Below, piece by piece: positions 11,494 through 23,030 of a stretch of DNA of 64,000 nt. The stretch is from Lunularia cruciata (lineage: Eukaryota > Streptophyta > Marchantiopsida > Lunulariales > Lunulariaceae): positions 51,772,501-51,836,500 of the forward strand of contig OX419761.1 of NCBI GenBank assembly GCA_948567375.1, written 5' to 3'. Each line of letters begins with the position of its first letter. Within the stretch, counting starts at the first letter, position 1. The position numbers and the translations under genes are program-made. The notes under the pieces were generated by a model. It did not search any database. It was not told the origin of the DNA and saw nothing but the letters and a program-made list of their open reading frames with translations.

Positions 11494-12916
11494 CCCCACA
11501 AACCCTTTGGCCTCCAAGTTATATCACTTAGTAACTGGGTAACAAGCTTTCAGGGTAGGCTCCCAATACACCATCATGCTTACAAGATCATTGTAATGAG
11601 CAACCAAGGCATACTGATTCACAACATGACAGGCATAACCTCCAAGAAAATGCACTTATTCATTTCCATCATACACAAAGTTAGGATAAGACTTTTATCA
11701 TTTTTTTATATTAAGCTTGGCCACAATAACCTCAAGCTGTAAAGTAACATTACAATCCCTACGGGAGAAGTACAACCAATTCTCATAGTTACACTAGTCA
11801 AACCTCTCTTGTAGGTAAAAAATATTACCACTCAGATAAGTCTTCCTTTTTCTCAAGGAAACTTCCACTATCTCAGATTTGAGCTGGAAGATAACCCTCA
11901 CAAGAGGTGGAAGTCCTCTATAAATAGCTGCTCTAATCCTAAAAAGAACTTCCTATCTACCCTAATCACTATACTAATTGTAGCCATTGCCTCCTTTGCA
12001 ACCTACACCATAAATGTCAAGTGGCTCTCATCCCTTAGATGATTCTCTTCTAGATATACACCACCTACTTTGTCAATGTGCCATTGAAGCCTTAATTGCT
12101 ATTTTCTTCTAACTACTATACATTCCAGTAGTCCCTCTTCATGCATCTTCATGTTAGATGTTGGACCGCACTTGGTTCTTTCCCACACAAGATTCTTGCT
12201 CATAATTGGTTTTCTTGTAGAAGAATTTATTTGCTGCACAACATAGCTCTTTCCTAAGTCCTTGCACTCTAGGCAAGCCTAAAAGAGTTACCTCTTCTCC
12301 TTACTTTTATTTACATGTGTAAAGAATTGAGATTTCATATCAGAGAAGCTTCATGTACAATCCCTCTCCTACTAATCCTTGAAGATGGTATCTTGCACAT
12401 CATCCATATGTGCCAACTCCAAGGTCCTACCCAGGCAACAACCCCACGTGTTGGCCTGTTGTATGATGTACATGAAATGGGTATTATTGACATCTTATCA
12501 AAAGGTATTGAATGCACTTTCTTCTTTAATATCTTGCCAACCTAGTTGGTGGTACAATTGAGCCAAGGTTTTGCAATATACTATAACTCAAAAGACTATG
12601 GGATCCTTGGTAGCATACCATTAGTCACAACAACTTTCCAACATGTCCATAGTTTATCATACCCACCCAAGGAGGTTTTGCACCATGGGTCAATAATATG
12701 GCTTCTTCCTCTAAACAAAATGATGAATTCCTCTAGAATGGAGTACCTCCAAGTCAAGTCTTACCTCAAGTTCCCCTCTAAGGCCTTAGGAAAGGGTGTC
12801 TAGAGGTGCGGGTAATTCTATCAACTCTATGTTGGTATGGGATCTTGGAAGCTAAGAGATAACAAGCACATCATTGTATCAATTGGTACTATTAGTCTTG
12901 CATGGCTTTAGAAACA

Positions 12917-13030
12917 AACAAATACAAGAGCCAAAGCCCATGCTAGGCATTTGAAGTTTACCCATATTCAAGTGTCCCAATGTGATCTTCCATTCTCCTA
13001 TTCTCTCCTCAATCTTGGTTTTTTACATTA
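12917..13030 (+). mobile_element. Family H 5' LTR remnant
   Basis: About 110 bp matches the 3' part of the H LTR at roughly 26440-26550, sharing 'caagtgtcccaatgtgatct' and the flanking 'gagccaaagc' and 'tttacccacattc' blocks. The upstream U3, including the heat-shock-like cluster, is absent, so the 5' LTR was truncated or replaced. The gag-like region starts about 200 bp downstream, in the expected order. Confidence 0.7.
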
Positions 13031-13230
13031 GCATCAACATAGGAATGGGATGGATGGAATTTATGGATCACCAAATCCATCTCTACCAAACCATTGGGAT
13101 TTTTGTGTCTAGGTACTGCCCAAGCATCATTTCACACAATTCGTCACCTCACGGTTTGGGTAAGATTTTATGCATGTGATCACCTTGTCTGAGGAACCCT
13201 TGATACTTCCAATTGTAACTTATGGAGAAT

Positions 13231-14160
13231 GGTGGACGTGCTACATCTATGTGTTAATAAATTAGATAAATTTGGAGTAGTGGGATAGAGTAGTAGCCAT
13301 GGTGACAATACATGATTTTATCATTGCTATGCAACAACAAATTGAGCACCTTACTTGATTGTTGGATGAACAAGACCATCAACAACAAGAACATGTAGAG
13401 AGAGCACTAGTTCAAGATGTAGAAGATCAAATCCAAATTTCAAAACCCAAGGTGTTTGAAGGAAAGAATCTCTTGGGCACAATGGAGAATTTTGTGGTCG
13501 ACTACGAACGTTCCTTTGAACCTACCAATCTTCAAGATGAACATAAATAGATTCTCTTGGCCTCTAGCCAATTGGATGGTGTGACAAAAATTTGGTGGTG
13601 ATTCTAAATGGAGCGAGCTAAACGACAAATTGTTGCTCTAATCTTGATGTGGGCAGAATGCAAGAATGCAATATTTGGTCAATTTCAAGCTATAAATGCT
13701 ACACAAGTCGGACAAGGTAAGTTGGCAAAGTTGAAGCGGATTGGCTCTATAAGGAGCTACATCATGCAATTCCTAAACATCATCATGCAAATTCTAGATA
13801 GAGAAGAATGTGAAGTTCCGGATTGATTCATGAGGAGCTTGAAGTCATGAACCAAATTGGAGGTGACCATACAAGAGCCACAAAATGTAGAAGAAGCCAT
13901 GCTGTTGGTTGAGTGCTATGATGCCTTGGTTGTGACAACTTGGTCTAGACCTCAACCTACATAAAACTTACTAGTACACTACACACAAGTGGAGAAATTG
14001 GCACCAATGGAGATTGATACTCCAACGGAGACCACCTGGTACAACAAATAGAGAAAGATTACAAAAAAATAGTGGTTGTTTTTATTGTTGCCAAGTTGGA
14101 CATTGCATTGCTGAATGTCCACTTAAGAATGGATGACCTCTACAAATTGCCCAAATGGAG
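13231..14160 (+). pseudogene. Family H gag (nucleocapsid with CCHC knuckle)
   Basis: A capsid-like region of short frames (13359-13550, 13608-13826) ends in a zinc knuckle at 14077-14118, read as 'CFYCCQVGHCIAEC', a full C-x2-C-x4-H-x4-C that would bind genomic RNA. Upstream, 'KPKVFEGKN' and 'GKLAKLKRIGSIRSYIMQF' resemble the conserved blocks of retrotransposon gag. Several stops and at least one frame change break it. The start at 13231 is only the first plausible ATG. Confidence 0.65.
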
Positions 14161-14227
14161 TTTGAGGAGCATATTGATCAAGGAAATGACAAATCCAAGT
14201 AGGAGATTTTGAGCCGCTACTAGGAAC

Positions 14228-14584
14228 TTGATTAGTTCCAACAGGATTGAAAGCTTGATCTATGCAAGTTTGCTTCACTTGCAAGATACAATATCTGATC
14301 ATGGTTGTAGGATTTTGGTTGATTCTAGAAGTTCAAAGAATTGCATGTCTATGCAATTAGCAAAGGAATTGAGTGTTCCTATCAAGCTAGTATTTGGAAG
14401 TAGATTGATGATGGCGGATGGTAGAAAGTGTTTTGCATTCCGTACCTTGTATCCTTTTACCTTCAAGATTGCGAAAGAGTATTTGGAGTGTATGAGGTTT
14501 GTAGTGGCACCTCTACACTATGATGTCATTCTAGCACTACCTTGGCTTGAACGTCGTAAGGTTCAATTTGATTGGATCCAATGA
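14228..14584 (+). pseudogene. Family H aspartic protease
   Basis: The uninterrupted 118-codon frame reads 'ILVDSRSSKN' where an active retropepsin has D-S/T-G. The Gly of the triad is replaced by Arg, so the enzyme would be inactive. It ends with 'VILALPWLERRKVQFDW', matching the 'ILGMPWL...W' block that closes plant gypsy proteases. It lies between the gag knuckle and a repeated linker that leads into RT. Confidence 0.7.
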
Positions 14585-14664
14585 TAAATTCAAGTACAAT
14601 ACCAAAGTAGGAATTTCCGATTAGGTTGTTTGGCACCTTTGAGTAAGACACCTAAGAATAGCCA

Positions 14665-14904
14665 GTCCCAAGATGAGAAGTTTGCATAAAAAGCAGCCAT
14701 AGAGAAAGCTTTGAAGGAAGAGAAGTCCCAAGATGGGAAGTTTGTAAGGAAAGTAGCCATAGAGCAAGCTTTGAAGGAAGTGAAGTCCCAAGGTGTGAAG
14801 TTTGTCAGGAAAGTAGCCATATAGCAAACCTTGAAGGAAGATAAGTCCTAGATGGGAAGTTTGTTAGTGAAGTAGCTATAGAGTAAGCTTTGGTAGAATA
14901 TAAG
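14665..14904 (+). repeat. Four 60-bp tandem repeats in the PR-RT linker (20-aa units)
   Basis: Units start at 14665, 14725, 14785 and 14845 ('gtcccaagatgggaagtttg'). The period is exactly 60 bp, so reading frame is preserved, and the units translate to 20-residue repeats rich in Lys, Glu and Ala ('KSQDGKFVRKVAIEQALKEV'). The fourth unit is shifted by a 1-bp loss. The repeats lie between the protease and the RT. Confidence 0.85.
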
Positions 14905-15519
14905 TCTATTTTTACGGTGTGGATCAAGCCGATTGCACAAAGAAAGTCTAGGGAGAATCAAGAACCTCATCGAGCAAAGGTTGATCAAATAGTTCAAGAG
15001 TTTGGAAATATGTTTCCCAATGATCTACCAAAAGGATTACCCTATGATTGTGGTATGCCTTTCAAGATTGAGTTATTACCAAGGAGTACTCTAGTGAGTA
15101 GACCAATCTATTGGCTCTCACCAAAGGAATTGGAAGAGTTGCAAATAACACTCATGGAGTTGTTGGAGAAGGATTTCATATGACATAGTACATCTCCTTG
15201 GAGAGCACCGGTACTATTCATTCCAAAGAAGAATGGATGAATTTGTTTCTATACTAATTACCTTGGGCTCAATAAACAAATAGTGAAGAATGCATACTCC
15301 TTGCCTTAAATTGATGACTTGCTTGATCAATTGAGTGGAGCACGATAGTTCTCCAAGTTGGATTTTCACAATAGTTATTGGCAAATCCCTATTAATAGGG
15401 AAGATGTGGAAAAGACTACCTTTTGCACAAGGTATGGACATTTTGAGTGGAGAGTTCTGCCTTTTGGGCTCACTAATGCTCCAACAGTCTTCATGGATCA
15501 GATGCACGGGGTGTTGGAT

Positions 15520-17467
15520 TGTGACAACCCGGCAAATATCACTTTTGCGGTAATTGGGTAAGTAAAGTTTATTCCCGCAGAGATACAAGTCAGAAATGTC
15601 CAAATATAAAGCAAAGTAACAATTCAGTTCTTCTTGGTTGCATCTTTAATCTCTCAGGTAGAAACCACACCCAGAAGAGAGTAACAAGCACTAATTCTCA
15701 GTCTTGTCACAAATTAACACTCCCTAATCACAACTCCATCAAATCTTTCTAAACAATCTTGATTGTGATGATTCAAGCTCTCCCAAAAATGGCACTTCAC
15801 TGCAAAATGACTTCACCTCAGAATTGTGTTCCACCCCTCCATTGAAGGCACAACTTTCTTGATTGAAATTGCTTCATATCAACTTTGCATTGCACTCACA
15901 AATGCAGAATACTACCAACACTACAATTCTTCTCAGATTTGTCAAGGCATTGCTTCGATTGCACTTCACTCAAGATCAAACAAATAGAATGAAGATCAAG
16001 GCTGCAAAATCCAACATCCAACAAGCACATTGACTTGCACTTCAAATTTCTCCACACACTCACAATTACAAACACAAAGTTGATACTTGGAATCAAGCTC
16101 AAGCAACGAGCACTACTTCACAACACTTTGCTTTATCTATTCTTAGAAATAATGAGCACTAAACAACAATTTCTTGCAAATGCCACTCTTAAATAGTGAA
16201 GCAAATGATAGTTCTTCCTACTGTATTGCTTCCTAACATCTCTTCCTACCTGCAGATCCAAACTAACAAACCACCTCTTCATATCTACCTCTTCAAATCT
16301 CAAATCTGTTTCTACCCGATCCGATGTCAACCCTCATCATCGGCTTTCAAACCTAATGATCTTCCTACTACTTCTCCTTCTTCGGGTATATCTACAAGTA
16401 CTAATTCCTTCACTCCTTCTACTACTTCTACACTAGGAACTACAATTGCAATAAGGAGTGACTTATCTAACTCTTTATCTCCTGACACTTTTCTCTGATG
16501 TGTCAAATAACAAGTCTAAAGACACATGAATTCCTACTTCTACGACATCAGACTTAACTATTATCGATTCCTTTGCTAATTCTACTATATCATCATCAAG
16601 AGATGTAATTGAAAGCATGGGTACATTATCTATGCCTTCAATTTGTAACCCACTTTCCCATAATCTCTCATGTAACTGACCCGAAGACACTTACTATCTG
16701 ATCCTACATTTCAGGTTTATTCACTACTGCTATTTCTCCTCTAATTCTATCCTATCTTCAATCAGAACTGAAATTGAAGTCATGGGTATCCTAAATATCT
16801 TCTTTCCTTACTCTAACTTCCTCTAAAACCTCTAGTAAGATTCCCGAAGTCACCTTCACGGCACTCCGAGGTCCGACTATCTCAGATCTAGTCATCTTCA
16901 TCTTGAGGCAAAGAAGCTTCTAACCCAAAGTTGTGTAAACCCAAAGTCTGAAAACCGAAGTCCAAAGTCTGAAGTATGAAGTCCAAAGTCTGAAGTATGA
17001 AGTCCAAAGTCCAAAGTCCAAAGTCCAAAGTCCCTAACTTACTATGTACATCTACTCCTGAAACTTCAAATGCTTATAACTTCTTCTACAGACCTCCAAA
17101 TTCAACGAGTTTTGGTAGCAATGGAAAGCCCTAAACAATACACTTCTAACAAGATATAACTCGCATGATTTGGACTTGTCAGCATTGAGATATAGCCCCC
17201 GCAAGAATCCTGACCTACAACTTCCCTTCCTCCTTCAGGTCTGCACTCCTTGAGCGTCTGATCCAAGTTTTTCCTCCTCTGACACGAAGTAAGCTTCTTT
17301 GGGTCTGATCCAATCTGAGTCCTTCTTCCTCTAACACAAAGTCTACTTCCTTGAGCTTGATCAAAACGTAGGTTTCCCCTCATTTCTTCTCCATTTGATT
17401 TCAATTTGGTTTCAACAAGGCACTTCTTCTTCTAAACTTGTCCAAAATGAAAAATGTGGGTACCACA
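15520..17467 (-). mobile_element. Family F solo LTR, internally deleted (TSD TGGAT)
   Basis: On the + strand it begins 'tgtgacaacccggcaaatat' and ends 'gtgggtaccaca', the two ends of the giant F LTR read in reverse. Perfect 5-bp duplications TGGAT flank it (15515-15519 and 17468-17472). It is 1948 bp instead of about 3.8 kb. The R/U5 portion and the last part of the U3 ORF (frame 16475-16690 minus) remain, but most of the ORF is gone. Short tandem repeats at 16930-17030 lie near the deletion. Confidence 0.9.
16930..17032. repeat. Short tandem repeats inside the F solo LTR
   Basis: Units of about 21 bp ('agtccaaagtctgaagtatga') are followed by several copies of the 7-bp 'agtccaa'. Other F LTRs here lack this array. 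It lies near where the U3 ORF is deleted and may mark the repair junction. Confidence 0.75.
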
Positions 17468-17580
17468 TGGATGGACTGTTGGATTGGTACATGGTGGTGT
17501 TCTTGGATGATATCTTAATCTACAACAAGACAAAGGTAGAACATGTGAATCATATACAAGAAGTCCGACGACGACTATGA

Positions 17581-18265
17581 CAGTGGAAGTTTTATTGCAA
17601 TAAGTCAAAGTGTGCCTTTTGGTAGAAGGAAGTTACCTTCTTAGGTCACAAGATATCATCAAAGGGGTTCAAGATGGAAGAGGAGAAAATTAAGGCCATC
17701 ACTAATTGGCCTACTCCAAAGGATGCTATTGAAGTACAAGCATTTAATGGATTGGCTAGCTTCTATCGATGGTTTATCCACTATTATGCTCATGTGGACG
17801 CACCATTGACTGATCTCTTGGGGAAGAACTTGAGCTTTCAATAGACCAACAAGCACAAAGAAACATTCCACAAGTTGAAGCAAATGGTGTCTTCAAGACC
17901 AATTCTTCAACCATATGATCCTCAATTACCATGTGTGGTTGATTTTGATGCTTCTAACTTTGCAATTGGAGCCATGTTGCAACATGAATTCATTGATGGA
18001 TTGCATTCCATTGCCTTTGTGTCTTGTAGACTAAATACAATGAAAAAGAATTGCTCTGCTTAGAATCAGGAACAACTAGCATAGAGGCATTATATCTTGG
18101 GGAAACAAGTGGTCATGCAAATTGATCACAAGCCCTTGTTGTAGACATTACATTTGGAACACATGAAGAGTCTACATCATCAATGGGAGGAACAACTGCA
18201 ATTGTTTGAAATCAAACTTGAGTACAAACCCGGCTGGTTCCATGTCATCTTTGATGCCCTATCAT
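17581..18265 (+). pseudogene. Family H RT connection and RNase H
   Basis: 'VTFLGHKISSKGFKMEEEKI' and 'FNGLASFYRWFIHYYAHV' mark the end of RT. RNase H follows with 'VDFDASNFAIGAMLQ' (first Asp), 'QIDHKPL' (Asp) and 'YKPGWFHVIFDALS' near the end. In-frame stops occur at several places. It directly precedes the integrase start. Confidence 0.75.
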
Positions 18266-18778
18266 GACAACCTGATTTGAAGTCTCTTCTTCTCATCAAA
18301 ATGGAAATTACAATGGTATCCGTTGACTCCAAAGTCCAAATTGAATTTCAATCAATTTTCCAACAAGCTCCTTTCTTTCAAATGGTACAAGGTCATCTTG
18401 TAACATACAACAAGGAATACAATACCTTCTCCTACAAGGAAGACCTTCTATTCCATGAGGACTGGATCTATGTTCCAACCAAAGGTGATTTTTGACTTGT
18501 GCACCTTCAAGAAGCCCATGGTTTATCACTTGCTGGTCACATGGGTATGGACAAGACCTTGGGTACCCTCTATAATACTCAGGGGACAAGAGAAGAAAGG
18601 AAAACACAGATTTTACACTCATATCATCCGATGCTCCAAAGGAGCACCTTCTCTTTATTATATAGACAAAGAGTATCTCCTCCAAGGAAGCTCCACCATA
18701 GGATTAGACACATAGATAGGTGACATGTCAGCAAGCTCCACCCTTGGAGTACTTATTGGGATGGATGACATGTTGGTC

Positions 18779-19469
18779 TGTAACACCCATTTGTGCATGT
18801 GTGTGGTATTGTGATATTTAGCTTGGTATTACAAGTACTTGAGAGATATTATTTATATAAAGATAAAGGATGGTTCTACATTAGTCATAATTAGCTAAAG
18901 TTAGTCATAGCTAAGATAGTGGGGACCTTACTTTAGAGGAAGTGGAAAAGATGAGCACTACTATTTTGGATTCTAGTGTGTTGACTTGGTATTATTCCTA
19001 GGTGTTTGACTTTGATGAAAGAGTTGAGAACTCTTGGGCCCGCAAGCCTTTTTGTTTTGGATTCTTTTATAGTCCAAGGATAGCCCATGTAAAATAATCC
19101 CTGATTGAGTGGTTGGGTCAAGATAAGATCACATGCTTATGGAATATGCCCATGTGAATGGATATTCTTTTCTACTTTTTGACTTTACTTGACTTTTAGT
19201 CTAGTAACTTGAGTTACTATGATAATTAGTAAATTTGGTGTGTAATTATTTCACAAGTATATAAACAAGGGGTGAGGAGATACTCATCATCCTTTCATTT
19301 GCCACTATCTCTCTCTCATTGAGTTCTCTAGTGAGCAATGTCTTGAGTCTTGGAGTGTTAGCCTTGGAAGAGTATGATGAAGTTGGGGTTCCTTGCCTTC
19401 TTTGTCCATGGTGTGCTACCATAATAGCCATCAAAGGTTCATCTTCAGTGAGAGACAGGCCAACTTACA
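18779..19469 (+). repeat. Family A copy 1, 5' LTR
   Basis: Begins 'tgtaacacccatttgtgcat' and ends '...caacttaca'. It is 691 bp, close to the 692 bp of the copies at 48756 and 49452. A TATA box is at 19258-19265. Confidence 0.9.
19258..19265 (+). promoter_or_regulatory. TATA box of the A LTR
   Basis: 'tatataaa' in the context 'cacaagtatataaacaaggg' is conserved in most A LTRs here (for example 24097-24104 on + and 48960-48967 on minus). It lies about 480 bp into the LTR and would set the U3/R boundary some 25-30 bp downstream. Confidence 0.7.
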
Positions 19470-19473
19470 TTTT

Positions 19474-19492
19474 TGGTTCCGTTACCAAGACC
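19474..19492 (+). promoter_or_regulatory. Primer-binding-site candidate, family A
   Basis: 'TGGTTCCGTTACCAAGACC' lies 4 bases after the 5' LTR, the usual place for the tRNA primer site, and starts TGG as expected for pairing with a tRNA CCA end. It is not the initiator-Met site. The general pattern resembles sites reported for Tat/Athila-type elements, but I cannot name the tRNA. Confidence 0.6.
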
Positions 19493-20313
19493 TCTCTAGA
19501 AGGCAAGATAATATTCCACGTTCAATTCTACATTAGGCAGAAGGAGGCTATGAGAGCTCACTTGGAGAGAACATTAGGAGAGGAAAGGACTGAACTTATA
19601 TTAGAGAACCAAGATCTATTTTTATACCCTGTAGTTCATTATGATGTTTTTGAAGTGATTTTGTACATCTTGTACACATGAAAGGATTTGGAGAGATTGT
19701 GTGAGGTGGATTGTAGATTTTGGGGATTAAGGTGATTTTGGGCAAAATCTCCAGTTTAAGATCTGGACTTGAAATTTCTACAAATGATAGCTTGGGTTTT
19801 CATTCATTTAGCACACTTGGAGTTATTGTGAGAGCTATTATGCGCATTGGGCTAGAAGTTTTGAAATTTGATAGGGTAAACTGCTCCCGCAATTGTATGC
19901 TCTCTGGAAAATTGTACAGAGTTTTCTATTTCTTCAATTTTTAGTAGATTTTTGTGAAAATTTCCAAGACAATTCAGTACATTATATCCTACCTGTTGAC
20001 ACAAGAATTAGAGAGAGATCATTCTTGAGTAGGGAGTTATGAGTTTTTGAAGTGAGGGGGGTGGTTTTTAGACCAAATCTGAAATATGTGTGCTGAATAG
20101 CCAAATGGCTTGATAAAAAGATCTGAAATTTTGAAAGGAGAAATGCCTTAGAGTTGTTTCAAGTGTGAAAAGTTTCAAAGGACTATCACATACAAGTTGA
20201 GAGATTTGAGTGAAATTGTGAGGAAGGGTCAATTCTGCAGAGTTGAGATCTCATGCATGAGGAGTTTGAGAGCAACAAAAAGCATGTTTGAGTGTTTAGA
20301 TTCATCTTGGGAA

Positions 20314-20785
20314 CATGGAGGGTCATCAAGAGTGGAAATTGAGACTATGAAAGATTCCCCAAGGGTTTGAGGTGATTTTAGAGGTCGATTTGAGGAAAAG
20401 AGAGTTTACAATAGAATTTGAAGAGTGTTGAGAGTATCCAAAAACCTACACCACTTGGAGGAAAGAATGAGTCTAAGTGCTTTCTGTGTGGAGAGAAGAG
20501 ACATAAGGCAAGTTCATGTCCATTGACCTTTGAGAGCAAAGATTGAGGGAAAGGAGAGGCTGAATTGACTTGGGTTTGCAAGTTAGACCTTCTTCACCAA
20601 GATTGGGAGGGAGAAAATCTAAGACAAAGGAGTTGTGTGAGGTTTGTGACATGGAAGGACTTCCAAAAGGACATGAGTGTAGTGGAGTAAAAGCATTTTT
20701 GGAGACTTTGGTGAAGGATCTTGGAGAGAGTCTTAGTACAGCTACATGAATACTACCACCTTCATCAGCTAGTTCTCAAGATTAG
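20314..20785 (+). pseudogene. Family A pre-gag zinc-knuckle ORF (copy 1)
   Basis: This is the counterpart of the 157-codon frame at 59050-59523 of the intact copy. It starts at an ATG with 'EGHQEWKL' and keeps the knuckle 'CFLCGEKRHKASSC' (from 20478) and the second Cys-rich motif 'CEVCDMEGLPKGHEC', but has stops and a frame change. It lies 5' of gag, so it is a separate upstream product and not the nucleocapsid. Confidence 0.7.
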
Positions 20786-21025
20786 TGATGAAGATAATCT
20801 TTCAACTTATGGATAAACTATCCATGAGAATTAGATTAATATGCACTCTAGGATTTGATGTTGCTATAGAAATTTTGGAGCAACCTGAACCTCTTGTGTT
20901 CACTAGAGTGGATTATTCTCTGATGGTGTTAGTCATGTATATACTCTATTAGTTATAGAGTGAGAGAAAAGAAAAGAGAAAAAGAGAAAAAAATTGAGAG
21001 AAAAGAAAGATAGTGAGAGGTTAAG

Positions 21026-21430
21026 ATGGAGAAACTTCCAGTTTTCTTTGGCAAGGATGGAGAAGATGTGGAGGCCTTTGTGAGAGACTTCAAGAGAGCT
21101 TGCATAGGAAACAATGAGAGGAGGAAGAATGAGTGGGCCTCATTATTACCAAATTTCTTTAAGGATCAGCAATGAATGCTATGTCAGAAAGGTTGATGAA
21201 GAAGTCAGGTATGATACCCTCAAGACCTTTGACATTTGTGATGAGCATGAAAAACAAGCAACAAGTTTGACCAGTAGGGGTGATGGATAAGGTGGTAGTT
21301 TCACTTATGGGAGTTCAAAATCTCATGACTTTCCAAGTCTTGAAGGATTCAAGCTATGACTTACTTCTTGGGAGGCCATGGTTGAGAGCAACACACACAA
21401 TGGATAGATGACACAAAGGGTACTTGAGGA
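21026..21430 (+). pseudogene. Family A gag stump fused to protease tail (copy 1)
   Basis: ATG at 21026 begins 'EKLPVFFGKDGEDVEAFV', as in the minus-strand copy's gag, preceded by a purine-rich leader (20955-21019). After about 45 codons, at roughly 21166, the sequence jumps to the end of the protease ('AMSERLMKKS') and then 'SYDLLLGRPWL'. About 1.5 kb, including capsid, nucleocapsid and the protease active site, is missing. The product cannot function. Confidence 0.75.
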
Positions 21431-21620
21431 TTGGGCCATCAAACCATTGAGTCACAATTCCTATTACTAACACCACCAACACTTCACATTCAGATACACC
21501 ATCTTCTGATTATTGGGAATCAGATTTTGAAGAAGGAGCTTCAGGTGTGGACACAAGCATGGAGGAAGAGACTTCCACGGAGGAGGATGAATTTGAATCG
21601 GATTCAGATGTGTATCCCTT

Positions 21621-23030
21621 GTGTGCTATGGTTTTGCACCTAAGCCAGAGGTTTTGAAGGACCCAAATAAATCACCATTAACACTTGAGAAGGTAGAGAG
21701 AAGGTTAGTTACCCTCAAGTATAGCCCAAATGTTACTAAGGAGGAGAAGGTGAGATTTGAGGAGATTTTCTGCAAGTTCATCCATGTTTTTACTTTTAGT
21801 TATAAGGATTTGAAGGAAGTCACCTTGGAGGAGCACAAGACAAAGGTGGAGTCACATGTAAGACCAATCCACCAAAAGCAATGTCGCATTAGCCCACCAA
21901 TATCTTTGGTTGTGAAGGAGGAGATTGATAAGCTCAAGGAGGCTGAATTTATCTTTGAGGTGGAGAATTCAGAATGGGTGTCTCCAATTGTCATTGTGAA
22001 GAAAAAGAATGGCAAGCTTTGGGTATGTGTGGATTACAAGAAGCTCAATGCTGTTACCAAGAAGGACTACTACCCATTGCCATTTGTTGATGAGATCTTG
22101 GAGGAGGTTGCAGGTCATGAGAGGTACAGTTTTGGAGATGGTTATAATGGATATAACCAAATCAAGATTGCACCAGAGCATCAACAACTCACCACATTCA
22201 CCACACCTTGGAGAACTTACGCTTTCAAGGTCATGCCTTTTGGGCTTTGCAATGATCCAGCCACATTCCAACGGTTCATGAACAAGGTATTTGAAATTTT
22301 TATTGGGAAATTTGTGAGAGACTTCATTGATGAATTTTGTGTCTATGGGAGCAAGGAAGAGCACTTTGAGCACCTAATCAAGGTCTTGCAACACTTGGAT
22401 GAGGAAAATGCATCACTCAACCCATAGAAGTGCATTTTGGATGTGAAGAAGGTCTACTTCTAGGGCACATCATCTCCAAGGATGGAATAGCAGTTGATCC
22501 TGAGAAGATTACATGGTGATTTTGGTGGACAAGGAGGCTCTCAAAACTTTTGAGGAGCTCAAGCAATCCCTTGTTGTAGCTCCAATTCCTGCTAAACTTG
22601 ATTGGAGTAAGCCTTTCATCCTCTACATTGATGCTTCTAATGTAGCTATAGGATGCACTCTTAGTCAATTAGACCAAGATGGGCATGATCATCTAATAGC
22701 GTATGCTAGTAGGCAAATGGTTTCAATAGAAAATAACTACTTTATCATGGAGAGAGAAGGGTTGGCAGTGATCTTTGGTCTCAAGAAGTTTAGACACTAC
22801 TTGATTGGAGGGAAAGCCACCATTGTCACGGATCACAAGGCTTTGAAGTACATCTTCAACAAGCCTAATGTTGAAGGGAGACTAGCAAGGTGGATGATAC
22901 TCTTACTGAGTATGACTACACCATTGAGGATAGGCCAAAAAAGAAACATGCAAATGCTAATTTGTTATCTAGATCTTATGATCATGATGGAGATGAGCCA
23001 ATGGATGATTCCTTCCCGGATGAGGAGCTC
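21621..23030 (+). pseudogene. Family A RT and RNase H (copy 1)
   Basis: An open frame of 268 codons (21621-22427) carries the RT: 'EWVSPIVIVKKKNGKLWVC', 'DGYNGYNQIKIAPE', 'MPFGLCNDPATFQRFM' and the catalytic box read as 'DFIDEFCVYG'. The second catalytic Asp is changed to Glu (normally IDDF). A deletion near 22511 removes the thumb region. RNase H follows (22513-22990) with 'LYIDASNVAIGCTLSQ' and 'VTDHKALKYIF'. The pattern is that of non-chromodomain gypsy elements. Confidence 0.85.

Larger units (their letters stand above)
9571..12916. other. Unannotated region with a short GC-rich island
   Basis: No gene recognised. 9700-9850 is unusually GC-rich, with open frames on both strands (95 codons at 9612-9899 minus, 108 codons at 9747-10073 plus) that I cannot match to any family. 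10080-11300 is very AT-rich. 12300-12800 holds two adjacent + frames of 76 and 85 codons without recognisable motifs. Hairpins at 10397 and 11456 are listed separately. Confidence 0.4.
14890..17580 (+). pseudogene. Family H reverse transcriptase, split by an F solo LTR
   Basis: The RT starts in the 97-codon frame at 14890-15183 ('MFPNDLPKGLP', 'LEELxxxLxELLEKDFI'). It continues through 'SPWRAPVLFIPKKNG', 'FSKLDFHNSYWQIPI' and 'FGLTNAPTVFMDQM' to 15519. After the F LTR it resumes at 17473 with 'VVFLDDILIYN', the catalytic F-x-DD box. Removing the insertion and one TGGAT copy rejoins the fold in the right place. Stops at about 15181 and 15238 and in the DLLD block show it is dead. Related to chromovirus RTs. 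Confidence 0.8.

Noticed and set aside
12315-12803. Two adjacent + frames (76 and 85 codons) as a split gene
   Set aside because: No motifs, no conserved counterpart in the window, and overlapping frames on both strands.
14590-14827. Minus-strand repeated frames across the 60-bp repeats
   Set aside because: They are shadows of the repeat unit. The + frame continues the protease-RT polyprotein.
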